DNA from: Tipula vernalis
Taxonomy: Eukaryota > Arthropoda > Insecta > Diptera > Tipulidae
DNA: 64,000 bases
Assembly: GCA_958295665.1 (NCBI GenBank)
Contig: OY282559.1
Span: 127,943,605-128,007,604, forward strand
Direction of reading: 5' to 3'
Under the pieces are notes generated by a model, which saw only the letters and a list, made by a program, of their open reading frames with translations, was not told where the DNA came from and made no database searches. Below, one piece after another: positions 49,301 through 51,579 of the stretch (positions are counted from its first letter, which is position 1; each line of letters opens with the position of its first letter). The position numbers and the translations under genes were made by a program.

Positions 49301-50970
49301 TAGTGCTTAAAACTATAAAACTTGAAACTAATTTTGTAAACGAAACAAAGTTCCGTTTGCATGCCTCACCAGTTTACACATTTTTAACATGAATAACCCT
49401 ACAACTGTAAAAACAAAAGAACTTATTTTGTTTAATATCTGTATTTATATAAATAACCATCATAATGCTTTTTAACACGTAAATTTAATCAATTAAACCG
49501 CCCAGCTCACACCCACAGCACACCAACATCATCATCATCATCATCATCACCATTATTCATTTAATGTACACAGCATTTAGTATTCTTATTATTATTATTA
49601 CACCAACCAACCTTTAATTACTCATTTATTACCCCTGTACTTCCACAAGTGCAAAAAAAGCGAAATTTAATTTTTTTTTTTTTTTTTTTTTTGGAATCAA
49701 AAACTTTTTAAAAGTTTATCAAAATATTTTTATATTGAACGAGAAGCTTATCAAAAAAAAAATATCTAAAAAAACTTTAATATCGTGAAAACTTTAAAAT
49801 TTTTTGTTAGTATTTGTTCGAAACGACTAACAACAAATCATGAAAGCTAACAAGCATAAGTAAATTTTTGATTTAAAGTTGAAAGTTTTTTGCGCTTTTT
49901 TTTTGTGCTCTCTACGATATTCGAAAGCTTTTTTCCTTATTTTTCGTAGTGTTCTTTTTTTTTGTTCCTCATTGTGTAGAACAGATATAATTAATGAGGC
50001 GAATCATAAAATGAAAGTGGAAATTTTAATTTCCTTTTCCGTTTGCTTTGAACAGTCGCGAAAAAGTGAAAAATAAATAACAAGACAAGATGAGCGAATA
50101 CATATCTATATAGGAATGAAAGCTTTATAATATTTATCTACATTTTTCTATTTTTTTTTTAATTAACAATTAGGCAGACTAATTTATTGTTATTTTTAAT
50201 TTTTTTTTTTTTTTTGTTGTGTTTTTCATTTTTAGGGATATCGTGATTCACAAATGTCAAGATTTGCATCGTTCCGTACATCAGGATATCATAGTACTTC
50301 ACCGCCGGTACCAATTAAACAGCATAGTATTAATGAGCGTAAAAGATTAATGTACAATGGTGATCAATTGCCACCACCGACACAAATTGTGATGAGAACG
50401 GGTGGTAATAATAATAGTAATGGCGGAAAACAATTGAAATGTAACAATAAGACGACGACAAATTTTACACCAGAAACAATAGACGAGGGACTTGAATTAA
50501 ATTATGTAAAAATCTAAAGAAAAAAAAAATTGTTTAAAGTACAAAGTTAAAAAAAAAAAAATTCTAACGTTTTGAATGTCCTATATAGCTATTTGGCATT
50601 TTTTTTTTGTTTGTTAACACGCATACACCCAAGCATGGAAAAACAAAAACAACAAAATATTAATATTCGATATTTTTAAATTAATGTTTTTTTGCTATTT
50701 ATTTATATATTTTAATTAATAATGAAAATGACATAATATTAAAATGTAACTTGTATTGTGTATACCTAATTTTAGAGACGTTCACCTAATAAGAAAAAGC
50801 GTTCAAAAGTCATTCATATAAGTGAACCGGATTACACGTCATTTTTGCGTCCACCGACCAATTGTAGTAACACTGCTGTTGTACAAAAGTTAAGACGATG
50901 TGCATCTTTAAATTCACGCCCACCACCAAAACATTCGCCCCAGTGTCGACATCATCCATTTAAATTTTGA
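4213..50970 (+). CDS. Class A peptide-type G-protein-coupled receptor, six coding exons (gene span)
   Basis: Joining 4213-4325, 35932-36224, 36306-36947, 37015-37145, 50236-50505 and 50776-50970 gives one open frame of 547 codons with GT..AG at every junction. Features in order: TM1 with GN (residues 28-29); TM2 with LALAIVD-like core (Asp56); conserved TM3 Cys93; an ERY motif (110-112) followed by IAVCHPIRGQ; TM4 from 137; a long second extracellular loop of about 90 residues with three N-glycosylation sequons; TM5; TM6 with CQSP in place of CWxP; TM7 with NFILY in place of NPxxY; then a long polar tail. It would sit in the plasma membrane and signal through a G protein. The pattern after ERY (CHPI-xQ-LCT-SRAK) recalls TRH-receptor-like and insect CNMamide/FMRFamide-type receptors. 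The ligand is not determinable here. Confidence 0.88.
4326..5400. other. Start of intron 1, no feature seen
   Basis: AT-rich intron sequence between exon 1 and the first BEL/Pao relic. I see no open frame, no clear repeat and no structured RNA. Confidence 0.5.
5411..5847 (-). pseudogene. BEL/Pao retrotransposon integrase relic
   Basis: Two overlapping minus-strand frames read as one decayed product. The upstream part (5847 to about 5590) shows HQIIVPGSQSLIKVPVRYEH, the integrase N-terminal region of BEL/Pao pol (HP-I-LP..H-LT-L-IR-EH), continuing through a Zn-binding region whose Cys/His residues are largely lost, to KEIMG. The downstream part (about 5600 to 5411) reads YKSKSKSRYLYVVAKKVILM then EIISDLT, matching the start of the integrase core where the first Asp and the (K/A)-hydrophobic-E-(L/I)-V-DLT motif sit. 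A frameshift separates the two. It is non-functional and antisense to the host gene. Confidence 0.6.
5960..6345. mobile_element. MITE-like inverted-repeat element
   Basis: 5965-6060 is the inverted copy of about 6245-6340: both arms carry agaaagagcgca-aattttacgcccga and aggtcaagtcaattt. The arms are 90-120 bp and there is no coding capacity. Wording such as ccttatttttgactccgg...aaagagcg resembles the arms of the 131-2014 element, so this is probably a related short non-autonomous derivative. Related-looking sequence may extend to 5878 and 6420. It lies between two BEL/Pao relics, so it likely inserted into that older element. Confidence 0.65.
6608..7033 (-). pseudogene. Probable BEL/Pao protease (DUF1758-like) relic
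   Basis: One minus-strand frame of 141 codons contains PRFHKLEVINLIIGADIFLR. This fits the DUF1758/aspartic-protease region of BEL/Pao elements, where a (A)DP-FH-P--IDLIIGAD-F motif is usual. Its position 5' of the BEL/Pao integrase relic at 5411-5847 on the same strand supports one decayed element with its reverse-transcriptase part lost and a MITE in between. Another part of the frame (VLIIGDINVDI) resembles a LINE endonuclease motif, which is the main competing reading. The remaining residues match nothing I recognise. Confidence 0.4.
7040..9070. other. AT-rich intron sequence, no feature seen
   Basis: No gene or distinct repeat was recognised. The part from about 8000 to 8900 is very AT-rich and built of recurring short words (aaattt, ttaaat) without a fixed period. 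An 89-codon frame at 7992-8261 is compositionally the same as its surroundings and is not credible as a gene. Confidence 0.5.
9081..9290. repeat. Dispersed repeat, copy A (partner at 10498-10690)
   Basis: This stretch (caactcaatgct...agcatcacaaatttcgaaaataatttt...tatcttgaatattctcgaaag) matches 10498-10690 in the same orientation with many point differences. The two copies bracket the composite tandem array at about 9430-10440. The pair could be ends of one long unit or flanking direct repeats. Confidence 0.65.
9430..10440. repeat. Composite tandem repeat, about 560 bp unit, two copies
   Basis: The phrase (t/c)gaaa-ttgatatta(c/t)aa recurs near 9440, 9562, 9795, 10012, 10125 and 10350. Intervals are about 122, 233, 217, 113 and 225 bp. 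The short-long-long pattern repeats after about 555-572 bp, so a three-part unit of about 560 bp was duplicated. Each long part includes tttagaatatttg, caatgagctttaagct and a run with aaaatgttttatgagcat. No open frame is present. The region lies inside intron 1. Confidence 0.65.
10498..10690. repeat. Dispersed repeat, copy B (partner at 9081-9290)
   Basis: Same-orientation match to 9081-9290, including aagcatcacaaatttcgaa and gtatcttgaatattcttgaaag. It runs directly into the separate dispersed repeat that is found inverted at 48605-48800. Confidence 0.65.
10660..10830 (+). repeat. Dispersed repeat shared (inverted) with 48605-48800
   Basis: The stretch with aggaaatcctaagcg, taatcac-gtcatg and atatcgaaattttggcataat matches the reverse complement of 48605-48800 over about 170 bp. 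The two copies are 38 kb apart in opposite orientation, so this is an interspersed repeat family, not a local duplication. No coding potential and no terminal motif was seen. Confidence 0.7.
10840..12220. other. Degenerate AT-rich repeats, no gene seen
   Basis: About 10850-11480 is a degenerate string of recurring words (aatctcgaaa, tcgaaaaa, aataaccc) without a clear period. The rest shows nothing distinct; a 76-codon frame at 11952-12182 has no recognisable content. Confidence 0.4.
12228..12275. other. Short GC-rich island, possible transposon end
   Basis: A 45-50 bp G+C-rich segment (cccccgcggctgcgggtgct, then gcgcgggtaccc) stands out sharply in otherwise AT-rich intron. It contains overlapping short palindromes (cccgcgg, gggtaccc). 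Such islands are often termini of non-autonomous mobile elements, but I found no partner end. Its nature is unknown. Confidence 0.4.
12500..13980. other. AT-rich intron with cryptic simple repeats
   Basis: Nothing genic is visible. About 13230-13930 is built of recurring aaaattt-agaatttt words (cryptic simplicity). The 61-codon frame at 13654-13839 arises from this composition. Confidence 0.45.
13982..15036 (-). mobile_element. mariner transposon, decayed, with both TIRs and TA duplication
   Basis: The left end ttaggtgtacacgtagaaac at 13982 and the right end at 15010-15036 are inverted copies (about 23 of 27 matching), and TA flanks each (13980-13981, 15037-15038). The ttaggt(g)(t)-ca-gta ends are typical of mariner. 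The interior holds a minus-strand transposase relic. At 1055 bp it is shorter than the usual about 1.3 kb. The transposase reading shows a missing block between the linker and catalytic domain, so it is internally deleted as well as mutated. Confidence 0.88.
14082..14860 (-). pseudogene. mariner transposase pseudogene
   Basis: Reading on the minus strand from about 14860: a damaged N-terminus (KSGLQDFVMGI, stop, ALRT), then SLEDDPRPAA, an HTH (QNQKELAEQLGVTHQAISLR), a central part ending WVEPGQPS, then LLEPGQTITAEHYQAQLIKL in another frame, and finally EAVQHDLYSLDLAPSDYQFF, RSMSSHFKEQRFT and WLDD. The order and spacing are those of mariner. The IWWD block and the segment with the second catalytic Asp are deleted or altered (KITLIHIQKTHKS stands where HDNARPH is expected). 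At least two frameshifts and several stops make it dead. The third Asp (in LAPSD) remains. Confidence 0.85.
15330..15520 (+). pseudogene. LINE apurinic-like endonuclease N-terminus relic
   Basis: On the plus strand, AACTGC..-type codons near 15355 read NCDFLTVGSLYSFSPWELSP, then LLAIETLITCMRDYRLELVA and LQEP. This matches the start of non-LTR retrotransposon endonucleases (N-R-L-x-GSL---L..-L---Y-LDI-ALQE), where the Asn and the Glu of ALQE are metal-binding positions. A frame change is needed after about 15420. Only about 60 codons remain. An unrelated Tc1 relic follows. It could be a fragment of the same broad family as the 22.8-25.9 kb element, but this cannot be tested by eye. Confidence 0.45.
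15560..15960 (-). pseudogene. Tc1-like transposase C-terminal relic
   Basis: The minus strand reads, with frame changes, a YLDILNYH segment near 15840, a GDNFIL segment near 15800, and DWPIKR-x-LNIIENVWAEIN then RKVV near 15640-15715. This is the Tc1 order (first-strand core, QDNA-H, WPA-SPDLN-IEN-W). LNIIENVW holds the terminal catalytic Glu of DD34E. Several frameshifts and stops are present and no terminal inverted repeats were recognised. It is an old fragment. Confidence 0.6.
15980..17125. other. AT-rich intron sequence, no feature identified
   Basis: No reading frame or repeat was recognised. A short G+C cluster (ggatggggctaccccaaacccccc, around 16155-16180) interrupts it. Confidence 0.4.
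17131..17294. repeat. Long imperfect hairpin, 164 bp
   Basis: The left arm 17131-17200 and right arm about 17222-17294 are inverted copies. Shared blocks include tcgatcgac, acgactctgt and gcgtttttgtttt (matching aaaaacgaaaaggc on the other arm). Outer flanks (cattcacttttgttat against ataatagtggtgattg) extend the pairing. The loop is about 20-25 bases (catttgatatcaacaata). It could be a small foldback MITE or a precursor-like RNA hairpin. The length and mismatches suit a MITE better than a miRNA. Nothing similar was noticed elsewhere in the window. Confidence 0.7.
17937..17982. repeat. Short hairpin
   Basis: aaattaatttgagaccaaa (17937-17955) pairs with tttggtctcttattaattt (17964-17982), 17 of 19 positions, with an 8-base loop. 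It is too AT-rich and short to assign a function. No T-run follows. Confidence 0.5.
17990..20540. other. AT-rich intron sequence, no gene seen
   Basis: No coding segment was recognised; an 80-codon minus frame at 18820-19062 has no family features. Near 20400-20475 the phrases ttttagtatgtgaa and caatggtaagctgc each occur twice, a small local duplication. Confidence 0.45.
20545..20744 (-). pseudogene. Coding-like relic of unknown family
   Basis: On the minus strand from 20744 one frame reads about 50 codons without a stop (HDCNSYDLEFKTFRENAPCG then HFNDPGSGEACAVIIEQN), then a single TGA, then at least 15 more (WFTVGENEDGHHLQNFN). The amino-acid mix, with spaced Cys, Gly, Pro and acidic residues, is unlike the Lys/Asn/Phe/Ile translation of surrounding intron, so it probably derives from a real protein. 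I do not recognise the family. There is no clear start codon or splice site. It is antisense to the host gene. Confidence 0.35.
21190..21535. repeat. Two-copy direct repeat, about 170-180 bp unit
   Basis: Segments starting near 21195 and 21370 share gtgtattttag/atcac, the phrase atattggg(g)tt-cctatt-aaat-tcgat, ttacgcatg-(t)aagaaaatcg and ccttct. The copies are well diverged. No coding content. Confidence 0.55.
21540..22780. other. Intron sequence without recognised feature
   Basis: Nothing genic was seen. A mildly GC-richer patch (about 21530-21690) has no recognisable reading frame. Confidence 0.4.
23900..24270 (+). pseudogene. LINE reverse transcriptase core relic
   Basis: This part holds the best RT signature. 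GTFLDIAGAFDS carries the first catalytic Asp. SCPQGG-like codons follow after a frameshift near 24085 (LREVCSHP in the other frame), then LLWLLVINDLL. The catalytic box at 24179-24190 reads C-A-D-N where A-D-D is expected, so the second Asp of the pair is lost. The enzyme would be inactive even without the frameshifts. Confidence 0.7.
25004..25680 (+). pseudogene. LINE RNase H and C-terminal Cys-rich region relic
   Basis: Plus-strand frames give a CTDSFSVLNSL segment (near 25100), AHCGIEGNDITDFLGKAGTG (25215-25275), FDFVKKAIKYCAISDLKQQW (25315-25375) and, after a stop at 25439-25441 and a frameshift, LRVLIATLTGPGHFKVDVQC onwards. The last segment ends with C-E-D...D-C-IH-LV-C-SC, the zinc-knuckle-like tail before the end of ORF2. 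A minus-strand 143-codon frame over the same bases is a shadow. Confidence 0.6.
25895..26130. repeat. G+T-rich degenerate tandem repeat (ggttgagtt words)
   Basis: The phrase ccaatttt-tatatatgctggtt occurs at 25896 and 26034, about 138 bp apart, each followed by runs of ggttaagttagg/ggttgagttg words. The plus strand is strongly G-over-C biased. Similar words recur at 28035-28340 and 54230-54760. Confidence 0.55.
26290..27255. repeat. Minisatellite, about 109 bp unit, about 9 copies
   Basis: Units begin near 26293, 26391, 26503, 26612, 26720, 26827, 26936, 27045 and 27154. The consensus contains ggaaatgggattctaaaatg, atttttggataaagttctgg, aatatggccaagta, ggaacttggctatttctta and accgattatgatgaaatttg. 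Copies differ by 10-20 percent. All are in one orientation; the next copy is inverted. Confidence 0.85.
27260..27415. repeat. Inverted terminal unit of the 109 bp array
   Basis: The reverse complement of 27260-27415 reads ...cacttgggtggaacttggca, atttcttaac, then attttaaatgatttttaataa and gcattggaaatgg, matching the unit phrases of the array in the expected order. One to one-and-a-half inverted units are present. Confidence 0.75.
27826..28035. repeat. Imperfect (atgatggt)n-type microsatellite
   Basis: About 200 bp of atgatggtatgatgg words with frequent single-base variants and atggtataatggtat variants. Similar but shorter wording is present at 52315-52470. Confidence 0.8.
28036..28345. repeat. 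G+T-rich degenerate repeat (second locus)
   Basis: Runs of gggttgagatt, aagttgagttagg, gggttaagtgagttg and aggattaatttggggttgatg follow the microsatellite directly. Period is loose, near 10-12 bp. Plus strand is G-rich and C-poor. Confidence 0.55.
28850..29340 (-). pseudogene. Helitron-like helicase (N-terminal helper region) relic
   Basis: On the minus strand, from about 29340, frames read CCHEGKVKLE-like codons, AFQMISFGDNF, MTTFKIQGRFNAC, then GSVLPNSANQHAFLQIYFID and SEIITLLQIMHRCNNYVKAF. This is the order seen in insect Helitron-like replicase/helicase proteins just before the Rep-helicase core (C..GKV.L..., FKIQGQ.YH..GSLLP....P.FLQ.YF, ...LQ..L...N.YV..F). Two frameshifts lie within it. 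Flanking helicase motifs and Helitron ends were not found. It is an old fragment antisense to the host gene. Confidence 0.6.
29345..30670. other. AT-rich intron sequence, no feature seen
   Basis: No repeat or coding relic was recognised between the Helitron relic and the hairpin at 30680. Confidence 0.45.
30680..30707. repeat. Perfect 12 bp stem hairpin
   Basis: tttagtttatcg, a tgta loop and cgataaactaaa form a perfect 12 bp inverted repeat, followed at once by an 11-base T run. It lies about 70 bp before the first unit of the large tandem array. Helitron 3' ends can carry a hairpin, but the CTRR end was not found here. Confidence 0.6.
30780..35640. repeat. Satellite-like tandem array, about 165 bp unit, about 30 copies
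   Basis: The unit contains tttttcgaaacggaggattt, ggaatcttgttaatggcagt, gttccacttacaatattgag, tattttctattggggcccat, taacaagcactgccagagat and ttgggcaaggttcggctata before taggtcatataagccaaggt. About 30 units run in one orientation; a few are short (about 80 bp near 34040-34120, about 117 bp near 35108-35225). Variants recur at multi-unit spacing: a 'gaatgtaggattt...ggtcccattagcac' variant at 31266 and 31748 (about three units apart), and near-identical segments at 33528 and 34098 (about 570 bp apart). Short frames inside it are artefacts. It ends about 290 bp before exon 2. Confidence 0.92.
35643..35755. repeat. Inverted terminal unit of the 165 bp array
   Basis: The reverse complement reads ggagtattttctatgatggc, a gap, cactcccatagatttgtgaa, aggttctgctacatagatta and tattagccaaggtaggggcc, which is the array unit in order with more divergence than other units. 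It abuts the array where a forward unit breaks off at about 35640. Confidence 0.75.
35932..36224 (+). CDS. GPCR exon 2: TM2, TM3, ERY motif
   Basis: The exon starts after a pyrimidine-rich tract ending in tacag and ends at a GCAG|GTATGT donor. It encodes residues 38-136: intracellular loop 1, TM2 with Asp56, a His-rich first extracellular loop, TM3 with the disulfide Cys93 (SHWICDAAAYTSIWLTVSF), the ERY triad at 110-112 and the second intracellular loop IAVCHPIRGQVLCTESRAKR. The acceptor lies only about 175 bp after the large tandem array in intron 1. It is the most diagnostic exon of the gene. Confidence 0.92.
36306..36947 (+). CDS. GPCR exon 3: TM4, long ECL2, TM5, ICL3, TM6
   Basis: An 81 bp intron precedes this 642 bp exon. 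TM4 (residues 137-150) leads into a second extracellular loop of roughly 90 residues holding NLT, NGT and NNT sequons and a Cys in DGISCEER, which can pair with Cys93. TM5 (IFYVLTTILFVFGPLILLAT) is followed by a Ser/Gly/Gln-rich third loop and TM6 (ITIILIAVCVLFLLCQSP). The usual toggle Trp of CWxP is replaced by Gln. The exon ends ATG TTA G|GTAAGC. The long glycosylated ECL2 is unusual for class A peptide receptors. Confidence 0.92.
37015..37205 (+). CDS. GPCR exon 4: TM7 and short C-terminal isoform
   Basis: A 67 bp intron separates this exon from exon 3. It encodes TM7 and helix 8: NVLNFLITINAACNFILYCL, then LSDKYRHTTWQLLCGTEQ. The NPxxY motif appears as NFILY. Two ends are possible. Reading through gives 19 more residues (VTKPIKLKKIEER...) and TGA at 37203-37205, followed by AATAAA at 37327-37332 and an A-rich tract, which suggests a short mRNA. 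Alternatively CAG|GTTACA at 37145/37146 is a weak donor that joins in phase 0 to exon 5 at 50236, giving a long tail. Both may be used. Confidence 0.85.
37206..38930. other. Start of intron 4, no gene seen
   Basis: Apart from the candidate poly-A site nothing genic was recognised. About 28 bp (gcgcaactgtatgac-aattcggactgat) at 38417-38445 recurs at 39657-39685 inside the gypsy element, a small captured or duplicated fragment. Confidence 0.45.
37327..37380 (+). terminator. Candidate polyadenylation signal for the short GPCR isoform
   Basis: AATAAA at 37327-37332 lies about 120 bp after the TGA of the read-through form of exon 4. It is followed within 40 bp by an A-rich tract (37356-37380). 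An mRNA ending here would code for the short-tailed receptor. Confidence 0.4.
38978..39179 (-). repeat. Candidate 3' LTR of the minus-strand gypsy element
   Basis: On the minus strand it begins tgtggcggcaccaataacgt right after a purine-rich tract and may end ...ccccaca at 38978 (TG..CA). A TATA-like atatttattatta lies inside. The inner end is a guess because no second LTR copy was found for comparison. Confidence 0.35.
39190..39811 (-). pseudogene. Gypsy integrase C-terminal domain relic
   Basis: Minus-strand frames read LVYGEHIRLPADF near 39735, PTCEFVLARTDAVRQSLQPP near 39550, YEGPYPVTKRNEKYFTL and a VSINRLKPCF motif near 39430. This is the typical end of Ty3/gypsy integrase (..LVYG..L-LP--F, ..FVR-D..R--L-P-Y-GPY-V, ..VS-DRLKP). 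One frameshift separates the parts. A Pro/Ser/Thr-rich tail follows. Confidence 0.6.
39812..40423 (-). pseudogene. Gypsy integrase core
   Basis: A 203-codon minus frame covers the end of the HHCC zinc region (CVKHCARCQKCK) and the catalytic core. The acidic triad is visible: Asp in ELHIDISGPL, Asp in VTDRGAQF and Glu in GMLERWHRS. It would join retroelement DNA to host DNA in the nucleus. The frame is intact over the core but is cut off from RNase H by a shift near 40400 and from the C-terminal domain near 39810. Confidence 0.75.
40393..40790 (-). pseudogene. Gypsy RNase H C-terminal part and linker
   Basis: The minus frame reads PLTYALHQKLDKASPSQRRH then LDYVAQYTADIRHIARDNNV and VADRLFRID, the usual end of the RNase H domain (DHKPL..A.., RQ-R-L-YI-QF--DI-HI-G--N-VAD-LSR). 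A stop-containing junction with the upstream RT/RNase H frame lies near 40783. The following linker leads to the integrase. Confidence 0.65.
40783..41947 (-). pseudogene. Gypsy reverse transcriptase
   Basis: Two minus frames make up the RT. The first (41947-41603) ends with the fingers region (KDGNWRLCGDYRALNAIT). The second (41592-40783) has FSKIDLIRAYHQIPI with the first catalytic Asp, a SFGLFECPRMTFGLRNAA segment, the catalytic box YIDD near 41390, the thumb and the first part of RNase H (FAIFVDALNTAVGAILQQYS, where the first RNase H Asp is present). About ten codons are damaged at the junction (RFHTLT, stop), so the product is broken, though the catalytic residues themselves survive. Confidence 0.75.
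42003..42320 (-). pseudogene. Gypsy aspartic protease relic
   Basis: Minus-strand codons near 42200-42250 read LQFLIDTGAKVSLIPP, with the catalytic DTGA triad intact. Upstream, SRLIVVDYQ is present; downstream, frames are disturbed (SGTLRSIIVDIKNKKLIGPI in a shifted frame). Confidence 0.6.
42473..42946 (-). pseudogene. Gypsy gag
   Basis: A 157-codon minus frame from ATG at 42946 contains EIWFIQLEAQFEIVEI near residues 42-57, TVKCVLEYETLKKIIIERLY and LHRLLSGLQLRDKKPFQLLR. These match capsid-like segments of CsRn1-type gag. A shift near 42500 ends the frame early. No zinc knuckle is evident. Confidence 0.65.
43140..44190. other. Unassigned block between two gypsy elements
   Basis: About 1 kb with higher G+C and a different texture from the AT-rich introns. 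Plus frames (for example 43423-43611) and minus frames stay open for about 60 codons, but none shows a family motif I recognise. It sits where the 5' part (5' LTR and leader) of the downstream plus-strand gypsy element should be, or is part of an older insertion. Confidence 0.35.
44192..44870 (+). pseudogene. Gypsy gag with zinc knuckle (5' truncated)
   Basis: Two plus frames together read a capsid-like C-terminal part (SYLEIMKALDRKYGNDQK then VIYRMELKSRYKKGGKSL; next frame RLVHLAHTSTSADYRERLKI and DAFDGIRDPETRRAV) and a CCHC zinc knuckle CWACDKIGHISRHC near 44700-44745, then an Arg-rich tail. The knuckle binds retroelement RNA. The N-terminal half of gag is absent, and a shift near 44405 joins the two frames. 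Confidence 0.75.
44930..45444 (+). pseudogene. Gypsy aspartic protease, active site lost
   Basis: After gag, codons near 44960-44995 read DIDGTNCIINLGPETS. The catalytic D-(T/S)-G is replaced by N-L-G. A frameshift near 45000 leads to HLIDGGVQPANGLKLQTATG, IIGKKFVKIKIGRTLFQHEV and VIMGMDFMRANGFMVD, the flap and the conserved (I/L)(L/I)G-DF segment. The fold is recognisable, but the enzyme would be dead. Confidence 0.65.
45597..46226 (+). pseudogene. Gypsy reverse transcriptase lacking the catalytic box
   Basis: A 209-codon plus frame has the RT fingers and palm start: QPPRRLSLAKQQEVNRMV, SPWSSPIVLVEKKDGSMRFC, VDYRKLNAVTKKDSYPLPRI, FSTLDLQSGYWQVEV (first catalytic Asp) and MPFGLCNAPATFARLM. 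Right after VLRGLH the sequence jumps to the RNase H-side connection (DVSNISHIAKSLHELTRKNK) in another frame. The YxDD box and thumb, roughly 250-300 bp, are missing. This internal deletion alone abolishes activity. Confidence 0.8.
46223..46745 (+). pseudogene. Gypsy RNase H relic
   Basis: Two overlapping plus frames cover the domain: LHELTRKNKPFKWNDDQEET, LKFILDTATINDGIGGVLSQ (first Asp) in one, and YYSKTLSKPERNYYVTRKEL, LLAIVECVKHFHKYLYGKKF, WTDPGALRWLL and QIEHRKGSAHRNADAISRRP in the next. A frameshift near 46430-46490 separates them. Residue order is that of Ty3/gypsy RNase H; the TDH segment reads TDPGAL. Confidence 0.75.
46745..47790 (+). pseudogene. Gypsy integrase
   Basis: Part of a 452-codon plus frame. 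The HH part of the zinc region is present (YHGGASEGHLGINKTLAKIR), but after FYWAGCKQSVK the CC part is deleted (GPACKSRRTMKQ follows). The core triad is present: Asp in AMDVAGPFP, Asp in HTDQGRNF and Glu in GMVERFNGTL. LFGDNLQLPGDLKF marks the C-terminal side. The frame ends at TAG near 47786. A shifted tail (ITKWKPWFPGRFPG...) follows to about 48054 with WxPYxGP-type wording lost. Confidence 0.75.
48145..48601 (+). repeat. 3' LTR of the plus-strand gypsy element
   Basis: The 457 bp segment starts tgtgacggtaacacctagtg directly after a purine-rich tract and ends ...aaaaacgtaaca, so the ends are inverted (tgt..aca, with tgtgacg against cgtaaca). Inside are a TATA-like tatataaaa (about 48303) and an AATAAA at about 48510. 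These are the usual LTR promoter and processing signals. Its intact look suggests it is younger than most elements here. The sequence right after it is the dispersed repeat 48605-48800. Confidence 0.8.
48605..48800 (-). repeat. Dispersed repeat, inverted copy of 10660-10830
   Basis: The reverse complement contains gtaaaaccgaaggaaatcct, aagcgcaataatcactgcca and atatcgaaattttggcataa, matching 10660-10830 in order. The gypsy 3' LTR ends within 4 bp of it, so the LTR element probably inserted into or next to this older repeat. Confidence 0.7.
48801..50235. other. End of intron 4, AT-rich with simple repeats
   Basis: Holds a (cat)n run near 49525-49550 and poly-T runs at about 49670-49692 and 50200-50216, but no gene. 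The last T-rich tract forms the polypyrimidine stretch before exon 5. Confidence 0.5.
50236..50517 (+). CDS. GPCR exon 5: alternative C-terminal tail
   Basis: After a T-rich tract ending in tttttag the sequence opens in phase 0 (GYRDSQMSRFASFRTSGYHS) and stays open to TAA at 50515-50517. It is rich in Ser, Pro, Asn and Gly, as in a phosphorylatable receptor tail. Within it, TAT|GTAAAA at 50505/50506 is a usable donor that joins in phase 0 to 50776. This gives either 93 residues ending NYVKI or 90 residues continuing into exon 6. Open frame, splice sites and matching phase support it, but its link across the 13.1 kb intron to exon 4 is inferred. Confidence 0.65.
   Translation, partial: GYRDSQMSRFASFRTSGYHSTSPPVPIKQHSINERKRLMYNGDQLPPPTQIVMRTGGNNNSNGGKQLKCNNKTTTNFTPETIDEGLELNYVKI
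50776..50970 (+). CDS. GPCR exon 6: last tail exon of the longest isoform
   Basis: An acceptor (aattttag) at 50775 opens a phase-0 frame of 64 codons ending at TGA 50968-50970. It is basic and Pro/Ser-rich (RRSPNKKKRSKVIHISEP near the start, LRRCASLNSRPPPKHSP near the end). RRCAS is a possible basophilic-kinase site. It makes sense only as a continuation of exon 5 via the donor at 50506. No transcript evidence is available here. Confidence 0.55.
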   Translation, partial: RRSPNKKKRSKVIHISEPDYTSFLRPPTNCSNTAVVQKLRRCASLNSRPPPKHSPQCRHHPFKF

Positions 50971-51543
50971 TCTAAGTTTTTTTCTTTTTTTTTTTTAGAA
51001 TTTTAATGTTATCTGTTTAAGGATTTATATACAAATTTTAAAAATTATAAAATATTAAATTTAAGTATAATTTTAAAAAAAACAAAACTTCGTGTTTTAT
51101 TTTAGTAGAACCGTGGAAATTTGAGGCAATGCCAACGTATCGAAAGTGATCAAATTGATTATTTAATGTTTGTTTACACTTTTGCGTTAATATTTTATTC
51201 GCGCTAATATTATCAATGTATAGGTAGGAAATTCGGCCAAACCTATAAAATATATAAGCTACTAAATCTAAACCAGCCTCTCGGAAGGTGTGTTCCGTCC
51301 GATCCTGCACCAAGTAATTTTTTAAGGTTTTAAAAAAGTTGTCATTTTGAACGTAAGTGAAGTTATCCCAGGATGTCATCGTAATTATAAAAAAAAATTT
51401 AATCAAGCAACCTTAGTAAAATGAAATACATATTTAATGTTCTGTAAAAAATTATTGTAATTGAAATCATCACCGAAATTTTTATGAATCCCACCCATTT
51501 TAAAAGAACCACTTAAAAAACTCCTAGGTGAAGGCCTATATTA

Positions 51544-51549
51544 AATAAA
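51544..51549 (+). terminator. Candidate distal polyadenylation signal
   Basis: AATAAA lies about 575 bp after the last GPCR stop codon. It is the first clean hexamer noticed downstream and would fit the end of the long transcript. In sequence this AT-rich such a hexamer can occur by chance. Confidence 0.25.
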
Positions 51550-51579
51550 GTGCAGATACAGTTTTATACAATTTTTAGG

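Noticed and set aside
51038..51406. 122-codon minus frame downstream of the GPCR
   Set aside because: No recognisable motif; it overlaps the likely 3' UTR of the receptor and has AT-driven composition.
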